From the NCBI RefSeq assembly GCF_024349785.1, contig NZ_AP018819.1, forward strand, positions 16,313 to 80,312: DNA of 64,000 nt, written 5' to 3'. Made by a program: the position numbers and the translations under genes. The number at the start of each line of letters is the position of its first letter. The stretch's first letter is position 1. The notes under the pieces are model-generated. The model was not told the origin of the DNA. It saw only the letters and a list, made by a program, of their open reading frames with translations, and searched no databases. Of the stretch, positions 16,583 through 26,800 are shown piece after piece. The stretch comes from Sphingomonas bisphenolicum (GTDB lineage Bacteria > Pseudomonadota > Alphaproteobacteria > Sphingomonadales > Sphingomonadaceae).

Positions 16583-16583
16583 A
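16571..16583. promoter_or_regulatory. KorB operator OB-5 (traJ end / traI start)
   Basis: Perfect TTTAGCGGCTAAA that spans the traJ stop codon and lies 15 bp upstream of the traI start. It is the second operator in this plasmid that provides the stop codon of the gene before it. Confidence 0.9.
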
Positions 16584-16598
16584 AAAGGGGCCGCGCCG

Positions 16599-18917
16599 AT
16601 GATCGCAAAACACGTCCCCATGAAGGCGACTTCCAAGAGCGATTTTGGCGGGTTGGTGCGATACATCACCAGCGCGCAGGGACGTGACGAGCGCGTGGGT
16701 CTGGTGACTGTCACCAACTGCAACGGCCATACGCCAGAAGATGCTGCGCAGGACGTTATGCTTGTCCAATCCGCCAACCAGCGGGCGGCGTCGGATAAGA
16801 CCTACCACTTGATTATTTCCTTCCGGCCCGGCGAGAATCCCAGCGCCGAGGTTATGCGTGACATAGAGGAGGCGGTATGCGCCGCGTTGGGCTTTGCCGA
16901 GCATCAACGGGTTAGCGCCGTCCACCACGACACCGACAACACGCATATTCATCTAGCGATCAACAAGATTCACCCTGTCCGGCACACGATCCACGCGCCG
17001 TTGCGGGATTATCAAACCCTTGCCGCTGTTTGTGAGCGGCTAGAGGTCAAGCACGGGTTAGAGCCGGATAATCATGCGGCCCGGCAGCGCGCGGGAGAAG
17101 CACGCGCGCGCGACATGGAGCAGATCGCGGGCACGGAAAGCCTGATAGGTTGGGCGCAGCGGAATTGCGCCGAGCCATTGAAGGCCGCCGCGAGTTGGGC
17201 CGAGTTGCACCAGATCGCGGCCAATTTCGGCTTGTCGGTGCAGGCGCGCGGCAACGGCCTGATATTTGCGGCGATGGACGGAACGACCGTAAAGGCCAGC
17301 TCCATCGCGCGCGAACTGTCAAAAGGGGCGCTAGAGAAACGCTTGGGAGCCTTCCAGAGCGCACAGGGAGGGGAGGGGGCACCGAAGGCCCGTCAGACCT
17401 ATGAAAAGCGCCCCGTGCCCTCCCGTATCGACACCAGCGCCCTATTCTCCGCCTACCGCGAGCAGCAGGGCACACGCGCCACGCGCCGAAAGGTCGAGCT
17501 GGCCGAGGCCGCAGCCAAGCGCCGCGCGGCCATTGAACAGGTGAAGCGCATCGGGAGGACGAAGCGGGCGGCGATAAAGCTGCTAGGTGGCGGCCCGGTT
17601 GTTAAGCGCCTCAATTACGCATTGGCGGCCCGCTCCACCAAGGCCGCCATTGCCAAGATTGTCGCCGCCCACGGGCGGGAACGGGAGCGCATTGCGTCGC
17701 GCAATTCCCGGCGCGGGTGGAATGACTGGCTACAGGAGCAGGCCAAGGCAGGCGACCAGACCGCCCTTGAGGCCCTGCGCGCGCGGGAGGGGCGGCGCAC
17801 AGCCCCCAATGACGCGCTGCATATAGCCGCCATGCCGACCGCAGCGCATCCCGCAGCGATCAGGCAAGACCACATCACTAAGCGCGGGACGATCATCTAC
17901 CGCACCGCCAATGCAGCGGTGCGCGATGATGGCCAGCGCCTGCATGTATCGCGCGGGGCGCAGATCGAGGGCGTTGTTGCCGCCTTGCGGCTTGCGCACG
18001 AACGCTATGGCGACAGGCTGGCGATCAGCGGCAGCGATCAATTCAAGGCCCTTGTGGTGGAAGCCGCCGCCCGTTCGGCCATGCCCATCACTTTCGCGGA
18101 CCCCGATCTAGAGGCCCGCCGTCAAAATATCAGGCAAGAGGAGCGTGCGCGTGACAGACAAATCATTGGACGAGGAGATAGAGGCGGCGCTGGCGTTGTT
18201 GGGCGAAACGCCGTCAATGGCGCTGGACGAGACGCCAGCGCCACAGCACCAGGTCGAAACGGGACATTCCGACCCGGAGCCGTCAGCGCCGGAGGAACCA
18301 ACGCCGGAACCGGCCTTGCAGCCGGAGGAGCCAGCATCGCCGCCGTTGGAATTGGTCACGCACAGCCCGCCAGAAATGGACATTCTAGCGCCGGAGGAGC
18401 CGAGGCCCCCAGCGAGCGCGCCGTTAAGCCCAACATTGGCCGCGTTGGACGAGAGCCGCCGCCCGAAAGCCGAGGTAGTTTGCGCGACCTGTCCAAACTC
18501 GGTCTGGTTCAGCACGCCGAGCGAGGTAGCTTGCTATTGCCGCGTCATGTTCATTCAGACGTGGACGACCAAAAAGCCCGGCCAGATCGTCTTGTGCGAC
18601 GGGACGACGATCGGCCGCGAATGAGCGACGATCAGGCCAGAGCAGCGGATAAATACATTGCGGAACGTAATGCGAAGCGTCACATTGGAATGGATATACC
18701 GGCGCATCGGCTGTTCACTGGCGATCATGGGCCGCTGATTTACGCCGGGACGCGACAAATCGAAGGGCAGAAATTGATACTCCTAAGAGATGGCGCTGAC
18801 ATGCTTGTGCTGCCCGTGGACGCGCGCAGCGCCGCCCGCGCGGGCAAGCTGGCGATTGGCGAGCCGATCGAGATTGCCAGCAACGGCACCGTCAAAAGCA
18901 AGGGGCGCAGCCGGTAA
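16599..18917 (+). CDS. traI: TraI relaxase (MOBP)
   Basis: A 772-residue MOBP relaxase that nicks oriT and pilots the transferred strand. The N terminus aligns position for position with RK2 TraI: catalytic Tyr22 (GGLVRYIT), Ser74 (LIISFRPG) and the histidine motif HHDTDNTHIHLAINKIHP with His116 and His118. The C-terminal half is long, basic and low complexity; between ~515 and 675 it overlaps traH in another frame, which explains its odd glycine/alanine-rich sequence there. A folded C-terminal end follows (~685-765). It is followed by traG after 21 bp. Confidence 0.96.
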   Translation: MIAKHVPMKATSKSDFGGLVRYITSAQGRDERVGLVTVTNCNGHTPEDAAQDVMLVQSANQRAASDKTYHLIISFRPGENPSAEVMRDIEEAVCAALGFAEHQRVSAVHHDTDNTHIHLAINKIHPVRHTIHAPLRDYQTLAAVCERLEVKHGLEPDNHAARQRAGEARARDMEQIAGTESLIGWAQRNCAEPLKAAASWAELHQIAANFGLSVQARGNGLIFAAMDGTTVKASSIARELSKGALEKRLGAFQSAQGGEGAPKARQTYEKRPVPSRIDTSALFSAYREQQGTRATRRKVELAEAAAKRRAAIEQVKRIGRTKRAAIKLLGGGPVVKRLNYALAARSTKAAIAKIVAAHGRERERIASRNSRRGWNDWLQEQAKAGDQTALEALRAREGRRTAPNDALHIAAMPTAAHPAAIRQDHITKRGTIIYRTANAAVRDDGQRLHVSRGAQIEGVVAALRLAHERYGDRLAISGSDQFKALVVEAAARSAMPITFADPDLEARRQNIRQEERARDRQIIGRGDRGGAGVVGRNAVNGAGRDASATAPGRNGTFRPGAVSAGGTNAGTGLAAGGASIAAVGIGHAQPARNGHSSAGGAEAPSERAVKPNIGRVGREPPPESRGSLRDLSKLGLVQHAERGSLLLPRHVHSDVDDQKARPDRLVRRDDDRPRMSDDQARAADKYIAERNAKRHIGMDIPAHRLFTGDHGPLIYAGTRQIEGQKLILLRDGADMLVLPVDARSAARAGKLAIGEPIEIASNGTVKSKGRSR
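18151..18624 (+). CDS. traH: TraH, encoded inside traI in another frame
   Basis: A 157-residue, strongly acidic, proline-rich protein read in a different frame wholly within traI. In RK2 traH is likewise embedded in traI and its acidic product stabilises the relaxosome. It starts MTDKSLDEEIEAALALLG and ends in a cysteine-containing block (CATCPNSVWFSTPSEVACYC, then RVMFIQTW), suggesting a zinc-binding end. The GTG at 18151 has AAGAGGAG 7 nt upstream; a second GTG lies two codons earlier. Confidence 0.82.
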   Translation: MTDKSLDEEIEAALALLGETPSMALDETPAPQHQVETGHSDPEPSAPEEPTPEPALQPEEPASPPLELVTHSPPEMDILAPEEPRPPASAPLSPTLAALDESRRPKAEVVCATCPNSVWFSTPSEVACYCRVMFIQTWTTKKPGQIVLCDGTTIGRE

Positions 18918-18938
18918 CGGCCGCGAGAAGGGCAAAGC

Positions 18939-20831
18939 ATGGCAAAGAAGCGCAATACAGCCATCGGGCCGCAAGTGCGGGAGCGCGGAAGCAAGGGCGA
19001 TAATCGCCCGTTGCTGGCGGCCCTTGTGGCCGGTTCCGCCCTTGGAGGCTTATGGAGCGCAACGCAGATGTTCGCGCACCAGATGGCCTATCAGGCTACC
19101 TTGGGGCCGAACGCGGGCCATATCTATGCCCCGTGGCGTTTCCTGCAATGGTTCAGCAAATGGAGCGAGGTTCCGGCGCTGAAACCCGCCTTCGGGCAAG
19201 CCGTGGGCGTGGGCACCGTGGTTTTCGGCGTGGGCGTCCTGATAACCGCTGCTGTCAAACTGGCGAAATCGAACGCCGGGAAGGGCAATGCCTATCTGCA
19301 TGGATCGGCCCGCTGGGCCGACATGGAGGACATTCGCGCGGCCAGCCTCGTTGAAAATGATGGGGTCTATATTGGCGCATATCAGGAGAAGAACGGGAAG
19401 ACGGTCTATCTACGCCATTCCGGCCCGGAGCATTGCCTAACCTATGCCCCGACCCGATCGGGGAAGGGCGTGGGCCTTGTCATCCCGACGCTGCTTTCGT
19501 GGCCGCATAGCGCCGTCATCACCGATTTGAAGGGCGAGCTATGGGCGTTGACCGCCGGTTGGAGGAAGCAGCACGCCAACCAGATCGTCATGCGGTTTGA
19601 ACCGGCCAGCTCGCGCGGCTCCGCCCACTGGAACCCGCTGGACGAAATCAGGGTAGGGACTGACAACGAAGTCGCAGACGTTCAGAATCTCGCTACGCTG
19701 ATAGTGGACCCGGACGGGAAGGGGGTCGAAAGCCATTGGCAAAAGACCTCGCGGGCGCTTCTGGTAGGCGTGATCCTGCATGTCATCTACAAAGCCAAGC
19801 ATGGCGGCAACGCGGCGACCTTGGCCGAAGTGGATGCCGTATTGGCCGATCCGGTTCGGCCCGCGCAGGAAGTTTGGGAGGAAATGCTTACGTTCGGCCA
19901 TTTGCCGGGCGGCAAAAATCATCCCGTTGTCGGCAAAGCCGCACGCGCCCAGCTCAATCGCCCCGATGATGAGGGCGGATCGGTTCTATCGACCGCGCAG
20001 AGCTATCTAGAATTATATCAAGACCCGGTTGTGGCCGCGAATACCGCCACTTCCGATTTTCTCATTCGTGACCTGATGAACAGCGAGAGGCCGGTTAGCC
20101 TCTACATCATCACCCAGCCCACGGATAAGGACCGGCTGCGCCCGCTTGTCCGCGTCATGCTCAACATGATGGTGCGTATCCTCGCGCCCAAGCAGGAGTT
20201 CGAGGAGGGCCGCGTAGTTCAGAGCTACAAGCACCGCGCGCTATTTATGATTGATGAGTTTCCCAGCCTTGGGAAACTTGGAATCATTCAGGAGTCCTTG
20301 GCGTTCGCCGCAGGCTACGGCCTGAAATTCTATCTCATTTGTCAGGACACCAACCAGCTTAGGAGCCGGGAAACCGGCTATGGGCCGGATGAGCTGATAA
20401 CCTCCAATGCTCATATCCAGAACGCCTATCCGCCCAACCGCGTTGAGACGGCCGAGCATCTTTCCAAACTCACCGGGCAGACCACCGTTCTTAAAGAGCA
20501 AATCACTAAAAGCACGGGACGCGGGGGCGGGGGGTTCTTTGGTGGCACCGTGTCCAAGACCGTGCAGGAAACCCAGCGCCCGCTTTTGACGCCGGATGAG
20601 TGCATGAGGATGCCGGGGCCGAAGAAGACCCCGGACGGAGATATTTCGGAAGCGGGCGACATGCTGATTTATGTCGCAGGCTATCCCATGATCTACGGCC
20701 GTCAGCCCCTCTATTTCCAAGACCCGACCTTTAGTGCCCGCGCCAAGATTCCCGCGCCGGATCGGAGCGACACGATCAGGGGCAATCAAGCGCCGAAGCC
20801 GCCCGAAGGGGGCCGGAGGATCAAACTATGA
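18939..20831 (+). CDS. traG: TraG coupling protein (VirD4 type)
   Basis: A 630-residue type IV coupling protein linking the relaxosome to the secretion channel at the inner membrane. Two N-terminal membrane segments (~23-45, ~86-107). Walker A APTRSGKGVG is at 170-179 and Walker B is RALFMIDEFPSLG. The IITQPTDKDRLRPLVRVMLN block is typical of IncP TraG. The last four bases overlap the traF start (ATGA). Confidence 0.95.
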   Translation: MAKKRNTAIGPQVRERGSKGDNRPLLAALVAGSALGGLWSATQMFAHQMAYQATLGPNAGHIYAPWRFLQWFSKWSEVPALKPAFGQAVGVGTVVFGVGVLITAAVKLAKSNAGKGNAYLHGSARWADMEDIRAASLVENDGVYIGAYQEKNGKTVYLRHSGPEHCLTYAPTRSGKGVGLVIPTLLSWPHSAVITDLKGELWALTAGWRKQHANQIVMRFEPASSRGSAHWNPLDEIRVGTDNEVADVQNLATLIVDPDGKGVESHWQKTSRALLVGVILHVIYKAKHGGNAATLAEVDAVLADPVRPAQEVWEEMLTFGHLPGGKNHPVVGKAARAQLNRPDDEGGSVLSTAQSYLELYQDPVVAANTATSDFLIRDLMNSERPVSLYIITQPTDKDRLRPLVRVMLNMMVRILAPKQEFEEGRVVQSYKHRALFMIDEFPSLGKLGIIQESLAFAAGYGLKFYLICQDTNQLRSRETGYGPDELITSNAHIQNAYPPNRVETAEHLSKLTGQTTVLKEQITKSTGRGGGGFFGGTVSKTVQETQRPLLTPDECMRMPGPKKTPDGDISEAGDMLIYVAGYPMIYGRQPLYFQDPTFSARAKIPAPDRSDTIRGNQAPKPPEGGRRIKL

Positions 20832-21361
20832 AGCGGCCGAGCTTCGCCAAGGTCAGCCGCTATGCGGTTTGTGGCGTGGCGGGGGCCATGATCGCCATGC
20901 TTGGCGCGAAGGCGGCGGGCCTTCGCTTCAACGCTACGCCGAGCATCCCGCTAGGCGTCTATCGGGCGACGGGCGGGACCGCGCAAAAGGGCGATCTTGT
21001 GGCGTTCTGTCCGCCCGCAGCGCCGCCCTTTTTGGAGGCGTTGCGTAGGCGCTACATCGAACCCGGCGACTGCCCCAGCGGAAGCTATGAAATGATGAAG
21101 CGGATTTTAGCCGCTAAAGGCGACCGCGTTCAGATTGGCGGGCAGGGCGTGCGGATCAACGGCCGCCTTGTCCCCGACAGCGCTCCGCAGCTTGCCGATG
21201 GGGCAGGGCGGGCCTTGCCCCGGCTCAATGCCGATTGGACGCTAGGCGACGGGGAAATCCTTGTCCTTGGCGATGGCGCGGCCTCTTTCGACGGCCGCTA
21301 TTTCGGGCCGATCAGCGCGCGGCAAGTGACCGCCCCTATCAAACCCGTAGTGACGTGGTGA
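20828..21361 (+). CDS. traF: TraF, S26-type pilin-maturation protease
   Basis: A 177-residue inner-membrane serine protease of the LepB/S26 family. RK2 TraF cyclises the TrbC pilin. A single N-terminal membrane segment (~10-30) is followed by the nucleophile Ser39 (NATPSIPLGVY) and the general-base Lys91 (YEMMKRILAAKGD), then the FDGRYFGP motif. Its natural substrate gene trbC is not in the window. A KorB operator lies inside the coding sequence at 21106. Confidence 0.92.
   Translation: MKRPSFAKVSRYAVCGVAGAMIAMLGAKAAGLRFNATPSIPLGVYRATGGTAQKGDLVAFCPPAAPPFLEALRRRYIEPGDCPSGSYEMMKRILAAKGDRVQIGGQGVRINGRLVPDSAPQLADGAGRALPRLNADWTLGDGEILVLGDGAASFDGRYFGPISARQVTAPIKPVVTW
21106..21118. promoter_or_regulatory. 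KorB operator OB-6, inside traF
   Basis: Perfect TTTAGCCGCTAAA at codons ~93-97 of traF, in a frame where it reads as Ile-Leu-Ala-Ala-Lys. It may be an intragenic silencer or partition site, 248 bp before traE. Confidence 0.85.
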
Positions 21362-21365
21362 CGGC

Positions 21366-23546
21366 ATGAGCGGGGAGATCATTGTCATTGCTGAAAAGCC
21401 CGAACTCGCGCGGGCCATTGCCGAGGGCCTTGGGGGAGGGGCGCGACAAGACGGCTTCATAGATTGCGGCCGTCATTATGTGACATGGGCGATCGGCCAC
21501 ATGCTTGAGCTGGTGGACCCGCAAGACCCGTGGAACATGGCCGCGCTGCCGATCAGCTTCATCCCGTGGGAAAAGCGGCCCGTCGCCAAGACGAGCGCCC
21601 AGCTCCGCACGATCGGCAAACTCCTCAAATCGGCGCGGAGCGTCATTCACGCGGGCGACCCCGACGATGAGGGCCAGCTTATTGTTGACGAGATTCTGCA
21701 ATGGGCCGGGAGCCGGTTGCCGGTCCAACGCCTGCTAATCAATGACAACAATCTAAAGGTTGTGCAGCGGGCCTTGGCGTCCATGCGGGATAACCGTGAA
21801 TTTGCCGGGTTGTCCGCATCGGCCGAGGCGCGCAGCGTGGGCGACTTGCTCTATGGCGTGAACATGACCCGCGCCTATACCCTCGCGGCGCAGGCGCGGG
21901 GGTTTCAGGGCGTTCTTAGCGTCGGCCGCGTGCAGACCCCTATCTTGGGCCTTGTCGTCCGCCGTGACCGCGATTTTGAGGCGCACACCAAGAGCTATTA
22001 TTACACGGTTTCGGGCCAGTTCAGTTTCGCCGGGCTGACCTTTCCCGCGCGCTACCAGATCGGAGAGGGCGACCCGGTTGATGAGCAGCGCCGCTTGATC
22101 GACCGCAATTTTGCGACGGCGGTAGCCGGGGCGGTGCAGGGGCAACCGGCTCGCATCGCCAGCGCCAAGACCACGGCGAAAGAGGCAGCGCCGCCGCTGC
22201 CCTACAACCTCTTGAAGCTGCAAACCGATGCCGCACGGAAATTCGGCTATAAGCCCAATCAGGTGAAGGACATTACGCAGGCGTTGCGGGAGAAGCATCG
22301 CCTTATCACCTACAACCGCAGCGACAGCGAATATTTGAGTGATGAGCAGCACGCGGACGCCCCCGGCGTGCTGGCGGCCGTCGCCGCGACGGTCCCGATG
22401 CTGGCGGCGATCGCGCAGCGCGCGGACCCGGCGATAAAAAGCCGTGCCTTCAACTCGCAGAAGGTTTCCGCGCATCACGCCATCATTCCGACCGAAGCCA
22501 CGGCCGATTTTGCCGCGCTGACAGAGCCGGAGCAGCGAACCTATATGCTGATCGCGCGCGCCTATGTCGCGCAGTTCTGGCCCGCGAACCAATATGACCA
22601 GACCGAAATCGAGATAGAGGTTGCGGGTCACGCCTTTGCCGCGCGGGGCAAGGTTGTGACCAAGCCGGGTTGGACGGTTCTCTATAAGAACGATGTAGGC
22701 AATGAGGACATTGCCGAGGACGAGGACACCCTTGCGGCCGATTTGCGTTCGATCGCGTCGGGCATGGCCGGGCAATGCCTTTCCGCCAGCGCCGACCAGC
22801 AGGAAACCAAGCCCAAGCCGCTCTATACGATGGCCACGCTTTTGACCGACCTAACGCGGGTGGCCAAATATGTTCGGGACGAGCGGCTTAGGAAACTCCT
22901 GATCGAGAAGGACAAGGGGAAGGCGGGCGAGCATGGCGGAATTGGAACCCCGGCGACCCGCGACAGCATCATAGCCACGCTTTTCGATCGCGGCTTTTTG
23001 ATCGAGAAGGGCAAGAATATCATCAGCTCCCCGCAGGCGCGCGGCTTCTATGACGCCTTGCCGGATCAGGCGAAATTTCCCGACATGACCGCCATTTGGC
23101 ACGAACAGCAGCGCGCGATTGCCGAGGGCAAGAGCGATGCCATGACATTCGTTCGCGGACTGGCCGATTATGTCGGCCGCGAGGTCGCGCGGGTGAAAGA
23201 GCAGGGCCTTGCCATAGCGATCGACGCGCCGCCTTGCCCGTCATGTTCCAAGCCGCTGCGCCGGATCAAAGGGAGCAAGGGCTATTTTTGGTCCTGCACC
23301 GGCTATGCCGACGGCTGTAAATTCACCGCCAATGACAAGGCGGGCAAGCCGGAGCTGGTGAAGGCTCCCGCGCCCGTGCCGTCGCAGCAGCACAAATGCC
23401 AAGCGTGCGGCGCTGGCCTAGTGCGGCGTCCTTCCGCGAAAAAGAAGGGGGCCTTCTGGTGGAGTTGCAGCGCCTATCCCGGCTGCAAACAGACCTATTT
23501 CGACAACAAGGGACAGCCCGATTTCAGCAAAGGAGAACGAGCATGA
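21366..23546 (+). CDS. traE: TraE, topoisomerase III-like
   Basis: A 726-residue type IA topoisomerase like RK2 TraE and TopB. The TOPRIM domain starts at residue 3 ([16 protein letters not shown]) and includes DPDDEGQL. The core has [15 protein letters not shown] and the active-site tyrosine region [12 protein letters not shown]. Two C-terminal zinc-ribbon modules ([12 protein letters not shown]..., [12 protein letters not shown]...) follow. The SNRS-type change in ITYNRSD (usually ITYPRTD) is a small oddity. It overlaps the traD start by 4 bp. Confidence 0.93.
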   Translation: MSGEIIVIAEKPELARAIAEGLGGGARQDGFIDCGRHYVTWAIGHMLELVDPQDPWNMAALPISFIPWEKRPVAKTSAQLRTIGKLLKSARSVIHAGDPDDEGQLIVDEILQWAGSRLPVQRLLINDNNLKVVQRALASMRDNREFAGLSASAEARSVGDLLYGVNMTRAYTLAAQARGFQGVLSVGRVQTPILGLVVRRDRDFEAHTKSYYYTVSGQFSFAGLTFPARYQIGEGDPVDEQRRLIDRNFATAVAGAVQGQPARIASAKTTAKEAAPPLPYNLLKLQTDAARKFGYKPNQVKDITQALREKHRLITYNRSDSEYLSDEQHADAPGVLAAVAATVPMLAAIAQRADPAIKSRAFNSQKVSAHHAIIPTEATADFAALTEPEQRTYMLIARAYVAQFWPANQYDQTEIEIEVAGHAFAARGKVVTKPGWTVLYKNDVGNEDIAEDEDTLAADLRSIASGMAGQCLSASADQQETKPKPLYTMATLLTDLTRVAKYVRDERLRKLLIEKDKGKAGEHGGIGTPATRDSIIATLFDRGFLIEKGKNIISSPQARGFYDALPDQAKFPDMTAIWHEQQRAIAEGKSDAMTFVRGLADYVGREVARVKEQGLAIAIDAPPCPSCSKPLRRIKGSKGYFWSCTGYADGCKFTANDKAGKPELVKAPAPVPSQQHKCQACGAGLVRRPSAKKKGAFWWSCSAYPGCKQTYFDNKGQPDFSKGERA

Positions 23547-23794
23547 CGGATCAACCCAATGCGCAGGACGTGCCCACCCTTGACGAGCTGGTGACGCGCA
23601 AACTTGCCGACGCCGAGACTCCCGGCGCGGTTGTGGAGTTCGACCCGGAGGAGGCGGAGCGGGCGGGGGCCTTTGTTGAGGATGCCATGAGCGAGGCCGA
23701 CGCGCGCGAGGCCGAGGAAGGGCTTGATGGTGACGCGGAGCCGATCGCCACGGGACGCGGCGAATTGATCGCGGCAGCGCGCAACGCCGACTAA
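23543..23794 (+). CDS. traD: TraD-like small acidic protein
   Basis: An 83-residue acidic protein ([18 protein letters not shown], then [20 protein letters not shown]) between topoisomerase and primase genes, the position of traD in IncP Tra1. ATG 23543 overlaps the traE stop and has AAAGGAG upstream. No catalytic motif. The symbol rests on synteny plus the small-acidic character. Confidence 0.7.
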   Translation: MTDQPNAQDVPTLDELVTRKLADAETPGAVVEFDPEEAERAGAFVEDAMSEADAREAEEGLDGDAEPIATGRGELIAAARNAD

Positions 23795-23812
23795 TCGGGA
23801 GGAGGCGAGGAT

Positions 23813-26800
23813 ATGGCCGAGGGCAAGATACCTTTTCACCAGCGCGTTGCCGACAAGCTGATAGAGCAGTTGAAGCAGGGCACCGCCCCTTGGCAAAAGC
23901 CTTGGGAGGCGACGGGCAGCAGCGGGTTGCCGTTCAACCCCACCACGGGGAAACGCTATCGCGGCGTCAATGTCCTCAATCTCATGTCCGAGGGCCGGGC
24001 TGATAATCGCTGGCTGACATACAAGCAGGCCGCAGCCCAAGGCGCACAGGTGCGGAAGGGCGAGAAAGGCTCCCTTGTCCAATACTGGCAGTTCGAGGAG
24101 GAGCGGGTAGTTCGGGACGAGAGCGGTAAGCCCGTTCTGGATGCCGAGGGTCGCCAGAGGAAAGAGAAGGTCGAGCTTGAGCGGCCCCGTGCGTTTTATG
24201 CCGTGGTGTTCAACGCCGAGCAGATCGACGGGCTTGCCCCGATCGTCACCACTACGCACGAATGGAATCCGGTGGAGCGGGCCGAGGCCATCTTGCGGGC
24301 GTCGGGCGCGAAAATCACCGAGGAAGCGGGCGACCGCGCCTATTATCGGCCTTCGACCGACAGCATCACCTTGCCGTTGCGGAGCCAGTTTCCGAGCGCG
24401 GATCGGTTCTACGCCACGGCGCTGCACGAGCTGGGGCACTGGACTGGCCACCCCAACCGCCTTGACCGGGATTTGGCGCACCCGTTCGGTTCGGAAGGCT
24501 ATGCCCGCGAAGAATTGCGGGCCGAGATTGCGAGCCTCATAACCGGGCAGGAATTGCAGATCGGCCACGACCCGGAGCAGCACGCGGCCTATGTCGGATC
24601 ATGGATCAAAGTCCTTGAGGAAGACCCGCTTGAGATTGTCCGTGCCGCATCGGACGCCGAGAAGATTCACACCTATGTTCTGGCGCTGGAACAAAAACAG
24701 GTTCAGCAGGTCGAGCAGGCACACGACCATACGCAATATTTCGTCAGCAACGAAAATACGCTTTGCTATCAGCAGCCGGGCATGGCGATGTTGGGCGTTC
24801 TTGCCAGCAATATAGACGGGCGCAACCCGATTAACGGGCCATTCTATGCCAGTCCGCTAGATCAAATCCGGCCTGCCACGCGCGAGGATTTTGACAGGTT
24901 CCGCGTTACTCTACCGCCAGACTTCCAGCAGGCGCAGGAGTATCGCCAGAATGATCTTGATGAGGGCGATCGGCTTGCGGTCGCGGACATGGCCAAGACT
25001 GTTCAAGCCTATGAGGAGTGGCAGAACGGCCCCCATTTCGAGGGGAACGAGGAAGCGGACCTAGTAATATCCGACGACCTCAATATGGAGCTGGACGAGC
25101 GTATAAAGGCCGCCTTCGCCAGACCGGGGCTTGCGGCGGCGCTCAATGCCTCCGGGTTTACGGTCGAGCGGCTGACAGACCATAGCGGCGACAGATGGGC
25201 CGCCGCAGCCGGGGCCGTTGCCGCCATAGGCGATCCTATACCGGAGCCGCAGCAGCACTATTCCGACCGCACTTTGCGCGCGCTGATCGACAAGCACGGT
25301 TGGGAGCCGGTTGATAGTGGCGGGCCGATGCACACCGTTCGACGGCAATTTGAGGGCGTCGGGCCGATCGGCACGATGATAACCCCGAACGGCGAGCGAA
25401 ACCTTATGGCGGGCTATTCCGCAGATAGCGAACGCCGCCGCTATATCGCCTTGTCGCTTGGGCCGAACCAGATCACCGATTTTGACGGCCGCGACCAGAA
25501 CCCGGAGGACGTTGCCCGCCTTGTCAATTTGAAGGCCGAGCAATATGCCGATGAGCGCCGCGAGCGGCAGGGCTTGGCCCCTCTCTATGCGGTCAATTCG
25601 CCGCCCTTGGGCATCGCCGCGACCGACCAGCGGGACGCCGCGCCAGAGCCTTCCACCCGCACATATCTTGCGGTCCCCTATCGGGAAAAGGACGAGGCGA
25701 AAGCCTTGGGCGCGAAATGGGATAAGGCCGAAAAGTCGTGGTATGTTCCGGCAGGCGCTAATGTCGAGCCGTTCCAGAAATGGCTTTCAAGCGCCGTAGA
25801 GGCACCCGCAGGAGATCTAGGCCAATCGCTCCCCGGCGAGCGCGCGCAGCGCCCCACGGCCCCGGAGCAGCCGCAGGAAGGGCAAACGATGCAGGAAACC
25901 CCGCGACAGGCACGCGAATATCTGGCGGTGCCTTATGGCGAACGAACCCTTGCCAAAGCCAACGGCGCGAAATGGGATGCCGCTCGCAAGAGCTGGTATG
26001 CGCCGGAGGGCGCGGACCCGGAGAAGCTGGCGCGCTGGAAAATAGACAATCAGCCGCGCCAGAAGGAGGCGAAAAGCCCGGAGGTCGAATTTGCCGACGC
26101 GATGAAATCTCTTGGCCTTGAGGTTCCCGCAGGGCACCCGATGATGGACGGCAAGACCCACCGCGTTCCGGCACAGGGCGATGGAAAGGGCGAGGTGGCG
26201 GGTTTCTATGTCGCCTTCACCGATGGCCACCCAGCGGGCTACATCAAGAACAACCGTTCGGGGCTGGATATGCGATGGAAAAGCACCGGCTACACGTTGA
26301 GCGAGGAGGAAAAGGCCCGGTTGAACGCCGAGGCCGCCACCAAGCGAGAGGAGCGCGAGCGGGAGCGGGCGGCGACATATGATGCGACGGCCGAGCGCGT
26401 GCAGCAGCGCGCCGCGCAATGCCGTCAGATCGAGCAGGCAACGCCCTACATGGAGAGGAAGGGTATTGCGCCGACGATCGGCGCGCTCGCCAGCGCCAGC
26501 GATACTACAATCCACCTTCCGGCGATCGACACCAGCGGCAAGCACTGGACGACGCAATATATTCAGGAAGACGGCACGAAGCGTTTTGCGAAGGAGAGCC
26601 ACAAGGAAAGCTGTTTCCATGTGGTCAACGGGGGCGTGACGCCGCAGGCCGCACTAGCCGCGCTCGACAAGGCCCCGCGCATTATGATTGGCGAAGGCTA
26701 CGCGACGATGGCGACCGTCTCTAGCGTGGTGGACCATGCGACCGTCGCGGCGTTCGATTCCGGCAACCTCCCCGCCGTCGCAGCCGCGTTGCGCGAGCGT

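Noticed and set aside
21753..22775. 340-codon frame antisense to traE
   Set aside because: Lies entirely opposite the topoisomerase core; arginine-rich shadow translation.
23495..24583. 362-codon frame antisense to traD/traC
   Set aside because: Shadow of well-supported traD and traC coding sequence; no domain.
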